The translations under genes and the position numbers were made by a program. 64,000 nt of DNA from Channa striata (lineage: Eukaryota; Chordata; Actinopteri; Anabantiformes; Channidae): assembly GCA_033026295.1 (NCBI GenBank), contig CM065168.1, forward strand, positions 26,214,306-26,278,305, written 5' to 3'. Under the pieces are notes generated by a model. That model was not told the origin of the DNA, ran no database searches, and worked only from the letters and a program-made list of their open reading frames with translations. The number at the start of each line of letters is the position of its first letter. Position 1 is the stretch's first letter. This document shows positions 36,617 to 49,390 of the stretch, piece by piece.

Positions 36617-38225
36617 TTTAATTAAGCTGTCTAAAACAAGTAATATGAAAAGTTACTTCAAAGGCTGTGACCCTTCCACTCCCTGACACTATGCACCTTT
36701 GCCCATTAGGTCCATTTAGTAATCTATTCATGGGGAAACACATACACTTCAGTAGGAATCTACTTCCAAAGATCAGGATCTAACACAGTATCAAGACTAG
36801 CACCACATTAGCAGAGCAGCAGCTTCAGCTTTAGACCTATGTGTGAACACTAAAATTCATGCAGCAAAGGAAAGAATTATTAACTTTTTTCTCTCAGATT
36901 TAATAAATAGCACAGCCTGAGCTTGCTGAAAAATGTAAAAAATGAAATGCAGTACAAAATAAAATGCAGATTTTTTGATAATTTTATTTTAGACTTTTAT
37001 ACATTTTTTTATACAGGGCTGCTTAGGAATGCCAGATCAGTAACAATTAAGAATCTGTGTCCTAGTAGACTGATGATAAAAGTGTTTTTTGAGAGAGAGA
37101 GGGAAATTCATATCGAGGCTACTCATTTTATAACTTTAACTCAAATGACTCGTTTTTAAATCAATAAACAGTTTTTGCATGTAATAGCCTGAACCTTGAA
37201 GAGGACTTTGAGTGACTGGACTGCTTTTTTTTTAGTTCAATAGCTTTTTAAAGACAGTTATAGCTTAAGAGTTAAAATTAATTAATTAATTAATTACTCA
37301 ATATTTGGAACGTAACACTACAGATTAATGTAAGCCTTGCATGTTTGTTTTATTTTTATTTATTTCTGCTTGTTTTCTGAATGTACCTTCTGATTTCATT
37401 AAGCTTTGTGCCAATGTGCAACTTAATATTTGAAAGTATGTAGATACTGCTTAAAATACTGCATATTTGATGCCAAAGACGGACCATCTACCCAATCACT
37501 GTATAATAATCGGGTAATCACAGTTACCTATGCAAGGCTTTGGGAGTTGATACAGGCAGACGGAGCAAGCTGGCAGCTAACTACAACCAGGATGTGCTGT
37601 TCCTCCAGGCTCTGTTATGATTGGACCACTGCCACCTGCCAAGGCTTCCCCTGGAGAATGAATGTTTTTCAGCTACGAGGATGATTTTGGCAGCCGGCAC
37701 TTTGATGAACACCCAAGTATTATGCTTTTGTATGGGTGGTAACATTGCATTGTTCAAGAAAGGCGCCAAAGAGTTAAGACAATCAGAACACTTAATTATC
37801 CACAAATGCTAGGTTAATCTATATTGTTGTACATGATTGTAAGCACAGAATAAACACAATGGAGAGAAACTGTTAGCTGGCTGGCTGCCCTGATGCAACA
37901 CAATGAAACACAAGAACACCTTGGAGAGAGAACCACTACCAAGACTAGGAGACAGTTTGGCAATTGCTACAGTAGGAGGACCTGAGGGATCATGAAGCAT
38001 ACATTTGATACATCAGTTATTGTAGCTAAACACAATTTACCGATTCTTAGTACAACTGTAGAGCCTGCTCTACACTACAGTGCCAGTATACAGATAGATG
38101 CCTGTGTGCCACTGTGAGTCTAAAAACAGAAATGTGTGTATTGATCCGTAGCTAAATGAGGTACGACTGAGAGAGACAATTGCACACAACAAGATACACG
38201 GGAGAGCTTCCGTATCACGTGTCAG
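36617..38225. other. non-coding sequence, no gene recognised
   Basis: AT-rich unique DNA with an (ATTA)n tract at 37275-37297. The frame at 37430-37684 and its reverse overlap show no motif. Confidence 0.6.
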
Positions 38226-38979
38226 GTAGTGATGTATCGTTCGTGAGTGATTCGTTCGATGTGAACGAATCTTGCATATGACTTGGGAGAAATGAGTCCT
38301 CTCAGTGAGCGATTCGTTCATTTTCCTGCAGTACCTTCTCTCGCCACATGGCAGCAGCTGCATAAGCTCTGTCAGCAGGACAGGAAACAGAAATGATTCG
38401 TTTGCGACTCACTGAGCTGTGCTACCGTCCTCAGACAGCCAGGCCGCTCAGTGCCGAACAGCAAGTACTACAGTTCTTTCACGAGTCGTCCATCTGGATC
38501 GTTACGGATCTTTACGGATCGTTCATTTGTCACGTGACAGCCAGGCCGCTCCGTGGGGAGCAGAAAGTACTACAGTTCTTTCACGAGTAGTTCATCTGGA
38601 TCGTTACGGATCTTTACGGATCGTTCTTTCGTTCATTTGTCACGTGACAGTCACCAAGTCACTGCCGCGCTGTTAAACAACAATCTCAGCGAGGACGCAG
38701 GACACAAGTCACTTTATTGTGCTGTGTATTTGCTTTGCTAGGTTTTCACATGGTTTGAATTGCTTGTGGCATTTTGTGTAGTATAATTTTCAGCTAAAGC
38801 AAACCATTTCGTGTTCAGTACATAGTGTTTGAGAACCCCAGCCATTTTTAAAACGCCCACAAAGGGCTACAGTGCCACGTGGTGTAAGATGAACGAAATG
38901 ACTCAAAATGATTTGTTCAATTTACTGCTCGAGAGTTAAAGATCCGAGTCAGTCAAAAGATTTGAACTTCACATGCCAC
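38226..38979. mobile_element. DNA-transposon-like element with ATTCGTTC/GAACGAAT palindromic ends
   Basis: The left end starts 'gtagtgatgtatcgttc' and continues with 'gattcgttcgatgtgaacga'. The right end contains 'gatgaacgaaatgactcaaa', 'gatccgagtcagtcaaaaga' and closes with 'gaacttcacatgccac', which is an imperfect complement of the left end. Similar GAACGAATC-rich elements are dispersed in fish genomes and I believe they are non-autonomous hAT-type. No transposase frame exists. A tandem duplication occupies its centre. Target duplications were not resolved. Confidence 0.45.
38434..38645 (+). repeat. two-unit tandem repeat, about 102 and 110 bp
   Basis: Unit 1 (38434-38535) and unit 2 (38536-38645) share 'gacagccaggccgct', 'agtactacagttctttcacg' and 'ggatcgttacggatctttac', and both close with 'tcatttgtcacgt'. 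Unit 2 carries an extra 8 bp near its end. Inside each unit 'ttacggatc' occurs twice. The forward frames at 38393-38676 are translations of this repeat. Confidence 0.9.
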
Positions 38980-39831
38980 CTGGCAAAAGCCAAAGTATTG
39001 ATCCAAATCCAGAATATTTTAATCAGTGCTACTACTGATGTAGCAGCACTGGAATGCAAAGCATTATTTGAATCTTCATATTGTGACACCCCTGTTAATT
39101 GGCAGAAGTTGGAATGGTTATAAGCCATTCCAGCAGTCTAAAAAAATAACTTATAGACATCTCCCTGTCAACAAGTGAGACTTGTTGCGGTAAAGTAAGA
39201 AAGGAAATTCTTCAGGCTTTATTCAAAGATAGAACACTTAGCAAGTCCAGTGTTGTCTCAAGGTGCTACGAACACTGGGATACTTCTGATTATTTATTCC
39301 AGACAGTGAAAGACGCTTGTCAAAGCTGACAAAAGTTGGATTCTTGCACGCACCAATGAGTAATAGCACAGTCTGTTAAAGGACAGGCCTATGGCCCTCA
39401 GATCAAGGTATGAGTTCTGTTTTCTTCTTTCCACCTCTATTTCCATCTATAAACTGTAATTCTGGAGTAAACTCTGAATGCAACGAAAACCCTGTGTTTC
39501 TTTATTTTAGGACCCACAGTAGTTGACTGCATACATTCCAGACACCTTGTATTATCTTTGTCAGCTACCCTAGCATAAAGTTGGCCTAGATTCACCTTCT
39601 TACATTTAAGATCTTAACCAACGCTCATCAAATGAGGGAGGAAATTGTCAGCACTCCAAAAAACACACACAAAAAATACACTAGGAACAACACATCTGCT
39701 ACCTGTAGCATCTGCTACCTGGATGGTCACACCTTCATCCCAATGGAGAATTTTTGGAAAACTTTTAAAATTAATGTCTGAGGAAATAAATGTGCCATTG
39801 TGCAGTAGTAATCCCTCTGGTATAAAAAAAA

Positions 39832-39832
<1 letters not shown>
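38980..39832. other. non-coding sequence, no gene recognised
   Basis: Unique AT-rich DNA leading up to a TA microsatellite; nothing else recognised. Confidence 0.6.

Positions 39833-39880
<48 letters not shown>
39833..39880. repeat. (TA)24 microsatellite
   Basis: Uninterrupted TA run of 48 bp. Frames crossing it encode Ile-Tyr repeats and are not genes. Confidence 0.95.
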
Positions 39881-39883
<3 letters not shown>

Positions 39884-42800
39884 TTCTTCAAATTTTGAAT
39901 TGAACAAAACATCTTCTCTTCCTGATACAGCTTAACACAGGAAATATACATTATGGTATTTCAAAGTTCTCACCAAACTCTGCTCTGCGATACCTGAAGA
40001 ATGCAACAATTATACAACTTGTGCGGTTGTCGCCGTATTAGAGAATGAAATAAAGGCACCTCCTCAGTAACACTATCACATAACTGTCACATTCATACAC
40101 TTGTTGCGACACAATATCTAGCTTCCCAGCCCAACTCCCTTAGATCTGCCAGAGGATATATAATAAGCACTATCTTTAATACATCCTCCTCTGCACACAA
40201 TCATATCCTGTTTCAGTCAGGCATCACTGAGACAGAAAAGTAGTTAGTGTATTCTTTTTGGCACAATTAAGGTCAGTTTCCAGGCATCCTTGAAAAGAAG
40301 AATATATGAGGTTGAGGTATTTAGTAAAGTCAGTAGGCACGTACAGCTAGCTGTCAACATCTTAAGATAACCTGCCATGTTTAGACAGATATATTGATTT
40401 TCAATTGTGCAGGGCTGCTATAAATGTATTGAAATGTAGTTGAAAACAGTACTTGCCCCACTAATAGGACAGAAACTACACATCAGTGGACATGTAATGA
40501 GCCAATGAAAAGCTTGATTGTCCAGCTGCTTTGCCATTGCAAAAATGCCAACTACAAACACCAGAGTTGCAGTCTGAGGTAAAGTTTTCACGCATGTAAA
40601 ATAAGAAATCAGTTTTGTAATTTCTAACGTACGTCCTAAATCATATTAAACAAGTGGGCATTAATGTATTTGTAACTAAAGCTTAACTCCTTTAAAAGCA
40701 TTAGAATTTATAAAAACTGCTAAAAAGATAAACACGACAAGGGATTGGACCCTTTTATACTGTGGTTTGTGCCTCAAGTAAAATTTTGAGGGGAACTGAT
40801 TTTCTACCACCACACTATTTAATGAATATGAAAGCTTAATCCTTCACCATATCACTATAAAGCAATTTAACGGTAACTTGTGTCTACTCACACTAGCAGT
40901 AGAGGCAAGGTCGTTATTCTGCTTTGCACATTTTGAGGTAATCTGCTGAAATCGTGTCTTTTTTATGTTGACTGAGCCCAAAGAAATATACAGTATTAGA
41001 CAAAATGAAGTTCGCAGTGTTGTGTTGTGTACACTATTAGTGTTAGTACAGGTATCCACTGTGCACTGCTAACAGTGCAGAGCCACTGTTTCCCTCTCTA
41101 TCCTTTTTCATATTGGCGTGCTTAAGACAACACTTCCTGGGTTAATCTCAACACGCCCCTTATCTATCAGTGGCAAACTGTGTGTAGTCAGGGCTGACCT
41201 GGGTGTCTGTGTGAGTCCAAAGATAAATAGCTGCATAGAGAAAGAAAAATTATGGTAATGTTATGAAAATATATTACAAAATAAAAAAAGGAGAAAAGGA
41301 GCTATGTGATGAAGAGATTCTGGGCTAGAAAAGAGCTAAAGTGAGAGTCACTGAGGAGGTGGAGGATTGAAGGAAACCAATAGAGAGCCAGGGGAGAGGA
41401 CAGATGGTTCAGAAGAAAATAGAAAGAGTAAAGAAAGAGATAGAAAGCGAGAAAATGATGTACGGTAGACTGAGTAGGGATGGCCGATATGTATGACTGC
41501 AGAAAGGCATAGTAGAGAGCTCAGGCATTAGTGGTTCTATGTGTAATACTGTAATAGTTCTTGAAATACCTTGTCTTCTATTCAAATCATCACTGCATTA
41601 TCTGCTTAATTCCTTTTAATGTAATGTATATCAATATATCCCTCCGACTGCACAAATATGTAGAGTCGGTTCTTCCTCAATTAAAGTAGAAGAATCGCTT
41701 TAAGCACATTGTGACATGAGCAAATAATTGATGGAGCACAAAAAGAGAATCCACAACATTGGAGATAACCTTTGATCCTCAGCTTTTATCCCTTGTAGAG
41801 GTTACCTGAAGATGACCTGAAGATAAGTAGGTCCATAGACGGACTCTGTGGTAATCACATCCCAGGCTGTTTATGGTGTCTAAGCAAGGGGCCAGGTAGC
41901 ATCGCTGCAAATAATGTCCCTGCCAACAAGTAATTTAAACTTGAACCCATTCTCTAAAGGAGCTGCTTGTTTTTCCCCAAACCTGCCAATGGGAGTAAGA
42001 TAATTTCACGCTTCAAGTTACTGAAATGAGATATAATTCTCTACAAGTATCACAATGTCGCGTAATTTAACAAAATCCTTGTACTTGGACTAAACAAAAT
42101 GACATTTCAAGATGCATCTTTTATTCCCAGCCAACTCAACCCCGTAATTCTAATATTAAATGCGGTTTGTAGACTCTTGCAGAGCTGAGCAAAGAAATTT
42201 GGGAAACTTCTCTGTCAAAATAAACTTCTGCTCAGGCTGTAAATGCAAAGTTCCAGCAGAGAGTTCTCACAGGGATGACACACTTGATTGGTGTTGTCAA
42301 GGTTTAAAAGGATTGAGCTGCCTGGAATCTAAAGGAAACACTTTTCATTGGACTCCCCTTCTGACGAGAGCTCCTTCCATCTTCTGTAAAATGTGCTTTT
42401 TTTTTTTTTACCTCTGGGGCACCCTTATCCTCTTCAAGCTCCTCAGTAAATTAATTACCATGTGTTAATTACAGCCAGTACACCTGAGCCCTCAGGCTGT
42501 AGGGTCAGGGGCTTAATCAAATAGTTGTGACAGTCATTAGCTTCATTTTTATGCCTCGAAGAGCCAAATGCAGCTGTGGAGTTCATGGGAACTGTCAGCA
42601 TCTGAAGAACCCAGAACCTCAAAACACCCTATGGATCACTTTATGAAGGGTTGGACATTGTGGGGTGTCGTAAAACTATGCCCTTCATGCAATTGCATGT
42701 ATTGTGTATACTTAGAAACACTATATCTAAGTGGCACTTGGCCTTGAGTTATAAATCATTCCTGTATGTTAGTCCAGTGACAAGTTTTATATCTGTGTCA

Positions 42801-45800
42801 GGTGACTGACGACAGAGTCTTCATTCACCAAGGTCTGAGACGGTCTCACTGTTTGCACAGTCTATTGTTTCGCACAACACGGTGTATTTAACATCGACAC
42901 AGGGGCTGCAACTCCATTGTCTAATTCCTATTAGCATATTCATGGTGTTGGAGCATCAGCAGGACTGTCCAGACAGGTAGCGTTGTCTCTTTTGAAATGT
43001 CATCTATCATCTATCATGTCAAATATTTCCCGTCTTTCCACATCCTCCTCTCTCGCTCACTCGTCTTTCTCAATTTCTTCAATTGTCACAGTTGACTACT
43101 GCTATATTCCAGTGTTCACCTTCAGGTATACACATCGAGCAACTAAACAATTTCGCCCTTTACATGCATGGGGGAATCCAGTATCATTCACATGCACTTG
43201 TCAGCAAACACACACAGAGGACGTGTTGCTGCACAAACATCTTGCGGTTCAATTCACACTCGCAGCGAGCCCCCCCAAAACTACTTCTAATCAGTGCCAA
43301 GATCAAGCGTGAGCAATTCCAATGCTTCTATGTTTTCAGCCTCTTCCCCTGAACACTGCTGTGCTTAACAAAAGATTGTAAGAATTGTAGTTTCTATGGT
43401 GATACCTAATCTTTAGGGTACTATACATGAATGTAACTCCACATAGTGGATCTCTTTCTGCTCAGGTGTGAAGACACAGAAGAGGAATCTTGACCTGACA
43501 GCTGTAGGTTGTTGTTTGAAGAGTGAAGAGGATTATCCAGAAGACAAAAGAAGCACAAAAAGATTCTCCCCACTTAGGCAGGATGCACTGAGAATACAAG
43601 AATAGACCATAAATAGACTGATTATGAACCATTTTAAAAGCTTAAAGTGTTTCCACCTTTACAAATCCAGGGGATGGCAAGGTATGACCACAGTGTGGGA
43701 GCAAAACAGCTTTTTCACACCACACAACTTGTATGCAAAATAATTTTAGCATTTGTGGAATCCCCTGCTGCATGATTCTATCACATCGACCCAGCCTTGA
43801 AGAAGCACTAAAACATATAATTTCACGGGTGCTATCATCACCGCTCAGTTCAGTTATAATTACTAATGGCCCCCCAGGTCACCCATACTAATTACAGGTG
43901 TTACCGGACAGGCAGGCTTATAAACGTAGACCCATTTGAGCCTCTACAAAGAGCCATTGTCTGAAGCAGAGTTTGTCACAAGGGATTGAAGGGGCCTTGT
44001 TTTGGTAGATGACAGCTGCTCCTTTTTGGAACAAACCCCCATGTGGCCCCGGACAGTGTCCCATTGGCCTCTGCATGAACCGAGGTGTTCTTTGCATGGT
44101 ACAGGCTGTGTGAGATAAAGCTTATGTGGGCCACAGAGTTCTGAGTCAGTGTCAGCCAACAGTACAAGCAGGGATGACCTTATACTACCATCAACAAAGC
44201 TGCTCTGTTGGACACTTTCAGTCAGCTGACTGATTGTGTTGAGCGTGTAGCTTGTGAAACTACACAAGGAAGCTTCACTTAACCAAAAATCTAATCCTAA
44301 CGCAAATTAGACCTGAGATTCGGCTGAAAAAAACATTAGTAGAACGGAGTTAATTTCAATTATTTATCCTGTAAAATCACCAAGCTTCAATTAGGTTTGT
44401 GCATAAACAACCAGACTTATGTTCCTGTACTCGTTTGCCCTGCAGTTAATGTTCACTTGCCAATACTAAAATTTAATTAAGCATTTGTAGGAAGTGCCTA
44501 ATTTGTGAACCACAAGGTCCCAGTGTTACAATGAAATCAGTGACCTGTTATATGCTGTGATTCAAAAAAGGTTTAGTATTGAAAAAAGCGTGGATGAACA
44601 GAGAGTGTGTTGAGCATTTGCTGACAAATACAACGCCTAGGAAAAGTTTTCACTCCATTTGAAATATTCAACAGCGTAGCAGAAAATAGTATATACAGAG
44701 GGAACAAGTTTCAATAAGTGAAGCAACGCTGCAAAGGTTTTAAACCAAACTTCATCAGATAAAACAGTTACACTGTGCATGAAAAAGTCCACTTTGTTTC
44801 CATTCATTGCCAGACAGTGGCTACACTCCACCACAGACAGTAAATGTCACAGAAAGTGTTAAGTTTCCAAGGCATTGTGAAGGAGCCAGGGACGTCTCCA
44901 CCAAAGGTCAAGGCAGATTCTTTTACTTCCTCTCTCTCAGCATCAGCTGTTTTTCAGCACGGCCCCAGCCGTGACTCACTGAAGCACTAAGAGTTGCAAG
45001 TTGCTTCTGATCTATGTCAAATAAGTAGGCGAAAGGTTTAAAACAGTGGTGATGTGCGTGTGTCCACTGACAATGACAAAATGTGTACTGAAAAGTTCTG
45101 AATGGTGTGTGTGTACCAAGGCAAGAAAATGTAATAGATTAAGTGTTCAAGAAAGTTGCACCAACATTAAATCAGAATTAAAATGTTTCAAGAGTTTAGT
45201 AGGATTTTTTTTCTGTAGGTCAGTAAGGACAGTCAGCCTTCACATATTTCCATGCAAGAACACAATCTGCTTCTTCTGCCTCTCCAGTGTGACTCACTAA
45301 GCCTTTGAAACCAAAGAAACCTCCACAGCTGCCTGGCTACTTGGAAGACTCATGTAAGTATTTTGTCCCTCCACAATTTATTGTTTATTTAATTTCAGTG
45401 CAAAACAGTTAGAGAATGCTTAATGTAAGTGCAGAAAACTGCAGGGGAGGCAAATGTCAAAGCCACAAGTTTTGCTGGTTTTATCACAATTTCACAATCA
45501 ACAAGTTCAATTTGATTGAGCCTTATAATTGTTATTCCAAATAGTCCACCACCTCTTTTTGCCTGGGTCACATCCCTCTCAAAGGTGAACACAAATGGAA
45601 AACATACAACAATCTGCTCTTCTGTGTTTGGTTTCAAAAGGAATTTAGTTTTTCTCAGGATGTGCAGCCATATAAGGGTCAGCACACAAAGATCTACACA
45701 GCAAATGCTCATGCTGGGAAACGTCCATGGCTGGAAAGTAGAATGGAAAGTGGACCGGCATTACTGGATCAAGAGGGTTCACACGGAATGCATAAACGGA

Positions 45801-46627
45801 ACAGAGGAGGTCAGAGGATTTGATTAGATGACTCTTCCTGCCTCGCCTGGAATTTCTTGAAAGTTGGGACATCACCTCTGCTCATGGGACCTTTGGCCTG
45901 CAGTGCATGATCCAGTACAGGAAGTGCTTTTGCGTGCACAACTCTAAAAACCATGAGAATCTAAGTGTAAGAGAGATACAAATCATCATCGCCGGCTGTG
46001 AGAGCCCAACACACTGCATTTTAAGAAAACCCAAAAGAACCTAATTAATAAAATAGTCTAATCTGACAATACAAGTGCCCCCTTAAAAAAGCTAATATTC
46101 AATACAGTTCCCTTTACAAGTAGCAACAGTTGTTTCCAGGGTTCACAGAAAACAGCTGCGTGTTGTGTGGCTGTTGGATCTGTTGGATCTTTCTTTCTAT
46201 GCTCTTGCTTGTATTTACAGCAAGTTTGTGCTCTTGGTTGCGTTTTCTGTATTTGTAGTTTGTTTCGAGATTTGGATGTTTCCTCTGTGTGCTACACCTG
46301 TGTTGGCACAACAGGGAGGTTATTTTCTTTACTTGTGTAATTCGCAGTGTGACCCAAATTTGCACGCAAATCTTTTTTTGTAATTAAACCAGATTTCTGA
46401 GCCTGGCTCTGATCCGTTTAAACGATTTTGATATGAGATGACTTAGAACTGTGGAACCAATGGATGCAGTCAGGTCCAGTTTTCCTCTGTCTGGCTTGGA
46501 TTTATTAGATGCAGTTGATCGCAGCAGACGTTGCATGGTTTTCTCTTTTCATCTTTGTCTGTGTGTCTGATTAAAAGATAAAGATGATATGAAAAGTTAA
46601 CCCTAGAGGAATTAAGGGATTTTTCCA
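39881..46627. other. non-coding sequence, one exon candidate
   Basis: Unique DNA. A purine-rich strand occupies about 41277-41460. A T run lies near 42399-42410. Compact blocks with TAATTA cores lie at 42435-42620 and 43840-43960. The frames at 42983-43352, 43944-44267 and 45395-45875 are overlapping and without motif. The splice-bounded segment ending at 45353 is listed separately. Confidence 0.55.
45288..45353 (+). other. possible exon ending in a strong donor, proline-rich in one frame
   Basis: A pyrimidine tract ending 'ttcttctgcctctccag' precedes 45288, and the segment ends at CAT/GTAAGTAT, a strong donor. All three frames contain a stop if the exon starts at 45288. If the next AG is used (start 45302), one frame is open and reads 'PLKPKKPPQLPGYLEDS', ending one base into a codon. 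That second acceptor has a poorer context. The proline-rich peptide is unassigned. Confidence 0.15.
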
Positions 46628-46663
46628 GCATTTTATATATAATATGAATTATATATAAAATGC
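46628..46663. repeat. perfect AT-rich hairpin, 16-bp arms
   Basis: The arms 'gcattttatatataat' (46628-46643) and 'attatatataaaatgc' (46648-46663) are exact complements around a 4-base loop. Pairing stops at the next base on both sides. No terminator or transposon end is evident next to it. Confidence 0.9.
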
Positions 46664-46839
46664 ACTAAGCCAAATTGATCTTTAAAATTAAAAGGCAACT
46701 TTATGAATTTTCAGCTTGCTTTTTTTGGCTTTAGTTTAGGGTGTAAATGTACATTCAGCCATTACTTTGACTTTCTTATATTAAAATGTTCTATGTTCTT
46801 GCTAAAAATCGCCTTAAGTAACATCAGTCAAAGAAAATT

Positions 46840-47050
46840 TCTACAGTAGGATTTCAGATGATGTCATCGAGGGAAACAAAATTACATAATCTGAACTGAA
46901 GGTTCCTCTAAGTGATGTCATCTGGAGGCATTTTTCAGCAAGAAGGAAATATATACGTTAATATAGGAAGTCACAGGGAAGTTTAATGGCATTTATGTAC
47001 ATTTTTTACCCAAACTAGGACCAAAAGTACTAAGTTAAATATAATTTAAA
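46840..47050 (+). repeat. GATGTCATCTGGAGG-containing dispersed repeat, copy 1
   Basis: It carries 'gatgtcatctggaggc' with 'atttttcagca', then 'ttaatataggaagtcac' and 'gggaagtttaatggc'. The copy at 49065-49390 shares the last two blocks in the same direction and contains the first block in inverted orientation. The class is unknown; ends were not resolved. Confidence 0.4.
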
Positions 47051-49064
47051 GCGTCCTTTAAAAAGCACAAGGATGGAAATGTGTCTCTAAAACCACCATT
47101 TGTCTTGTCCAACTATTTAATTTGACTCTGGTACCACACAGTAGATGTGCTATGCTGATAGATATTGTGGTGTGGTAAGTGGAGTTTGAGCTTAACAAAC
47201 TTAGTCCACTCCTCATTTGTGGCTGTTGAAATTTACAACAAAAGGCAAAAGGATATCTGAAAGCTACCCCTGTCCTGCCTTATCTCAGATTTGACATAAC
47301 ACACTGGTTACCTGCAGCATAGTACCTACCGCTCCTTCATTCTCTTATGTTTTTGACTCCCTCTCTTTCATATCTCGATGTCTTCAGAGGGGCCAAAAAA
47401 ATCCCTCTTTTGATTCTCCTTTTCCAATCATCCCTCGCCTCATTGTGCTGACTGGCCCTCTGCTTTGGCATGCTCTCTCTCTCCCAGTTGTATCCGCATG
47501 AAGAATATGTAATTACAGGAGAGTCGAGGCCTGATAGATGATGTATGTGAAGCCACAATGCAGCCGAGGAAGAGTCATTCTGCCCAGAGCCCATTATCAG
47601 ATTAACAACCCCCTCTTCTGTGTTTGGGCTTCGCTGAAATCTCTTACTGCCTCTCTCGGTCTACGCTTGCCTGTTTCTCTCTCTGTTTTTGTCTTTCCCT
47701 CTGGTCTCCCAGACGTGCCAGGTTACATGCCATTGTCCAGCTACAGTAGGTGCCAGGTACAAAGCCCACTACCAGAAAGAAGATGGAGATAGAAGTGAGA
47801 CATTTGGAAAGAACAGTGCGAATCGAAAATATAACTTTTGCAGCTAACAGGAAGCCAAATATGTGCTGGGTGGTTTTGCTAAATCCAAATTGATATGGAA
47901 CGTCATGTTTAGAGAGTTTGTTTTTTTTTTTTGCTTCTAATATTTTCAGATGCTTGTGGAATGATAATGATAGGATATCATGTGGCTTTTGTGAAGCCGA
48001 GTTCATTTTAGTATAGAATTGAATTGGTTTTTAGTGGCTACATTCGAACGCTACGATCCAAGTCTGGGGATAGTTTCCTCTGACCATCAACTCAACTGAT
48101 CACGCCAAATAACCCGTGAGCAGTGAATACACAAATGCAGTGACACAACCTTTTTTTAAATTGGTCTTTTTATGGAAATATATAGGTCCATATTCCCCTC
48201 ACAATCCCCCACACATGAGGTACATGTTTTGAGGGCTTTTAATCAAAATTGGCTCAAAATGGCTAAGTAGCTTTGGGAGAACACGGAGACGAAGCTGTTA
48301 GAAAAAAGTGTGAATGGGTGTGTTTTCTAAAGGATAGTTTGGATTACTCAGGAAAGAAAGATCTGTTCGCATCACATTATGATAAAGAATTCATGGGACG
48401 ATATGTTCATATTCCTAAAGGGGGAAATTTCACACTTCATTTCACTTTGATAGTCAGAACTCTTTCACAGGCAAACGGTCAGTTTATTCCTCCAGCGTGA
48501 TGATAGGCGTTTGAATCTGCTATGGTAGACTGTGGATGTAGAACCAGCCTTAACAGCAGCAACATGGAGAGTTTCATACCTATTAAATCTAGCAAAAATT
48601 CTCTTTCAACCCCTAAGGAAGAACTTCAAAAGACTGTGAGTGTGATTTATTAGAGGCTGCATGCTCACTGGAGGCGTCAGAACATGCATTCATGGAAACA
48701 CTAAAGACTACTGCTGTGGCTACATCGTGGCTACCAGCTACATCCAATCCCCAAAACAAACTGGACCACGTATATTGCTGCTATCCCACTTTACCCAGTT
48801 TGTGCCTCTTGTTTGTGACATTACATTTACTCTGATTTTTAAATTGGCTGAGACAATTTCAGTAGCTGCATTAATAGAAACGGTTTTTGTTCAGTGCACC
48901 AGTGTTTGACAAGTTCACCCAAGAGCTAGCTCATAATCAAGCTGTATCTGACTGTGTAGCAGATTAGGGAAAAAATAGGCAGCAAGGTCAAGTGGTATTA
49001 AGGGATACTGAACCTGCTTCTTTTGGTTCTAGCTTGCATAGTACATGTAAATGAATGTCATTAA
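47051..49064. other. non-coding sequence, one exon candidate
   Basis: Between two copies of a dispersed repeat. It contains a T run near 47920 and a strong pyrimidine tract at about 47641-47712 leading into the candidate exon at 47713. No domain was recognised in the frames at 48273-48500 or 48661-48909. Confidence 0.55.
47713..47756 (+). other. possible 44-nt exon with strong splice sites
   Basis: A pyrimidine-rich tract of about 70 nt ends 'ctctggtctcccag', and the segment closes at CCAG/GTACAA, a good donor. Two frames are open: 'VPGYMPLSSYSRCQ' (entering after one base of a codon, leaving between codons) and 'TCQVTCHCPATVGA'. The first frame continues in phase from the open frame ending at 45353, giving a tyrosine codon at the junction. 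I do not recognise the peptide. Confidence 0.2.
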
Positions 49065-49390
49065 AAATTCCCTGTATTAAAATATCTCTCTACTTCTAGC
49101 TTGAAATTGGAGGAGCACTTGGAGGAACCTTCAGATTATGTCATCTTGCTGCTCAAGCTGTGATGTTTGTGACCATGGTCACATGATTTTCTAGAGCTCC
49201 TCCAGATGACATCATAAACTCCTAAACTCGTAATGATGAAAAACTCCTCCAGGTCATGTCTTCATCACCTTTCATTTAGAAGCAGGATATATTAAAATCT
49301 CCCTATATTGAAACTAAATATTTTAATATAGGGAAGTCAGAGGAAAGTTTAAAAGAAGTGATGTATGTTTGCTAAACTATAGCCATGGAA
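49065..49390. repeat. GATGTCATCTGGAGG-containing dispersed repeat, copy 2
   Basis: On the reverse strand the block 'gatgtcatctggaggagct' is followed upstream by 'gacctggaggagtttttcat', so the motif occurs at least twice. Forward-strand blocks 'ttaatatagggaagtcag' and 'aggaaagtttaaaag' match copy 1. A small hairpin is formed by 'ccctatatt' and 'aatataggg' near 49300-49335. Confidence 0.4.

Noticed and set aside
38434..38645. CRISPR-like repeat array
   Set aside because: Only two units, about 100 bp long and directly adjacent without spacers, in a eukaryotic transposon-like element.
38393..38676. Two forward frames with repeated Ser/Gln/His segments
   Set aside because: They are translations of the two-unit tandem repeat inside a DNA-transposon-like element.
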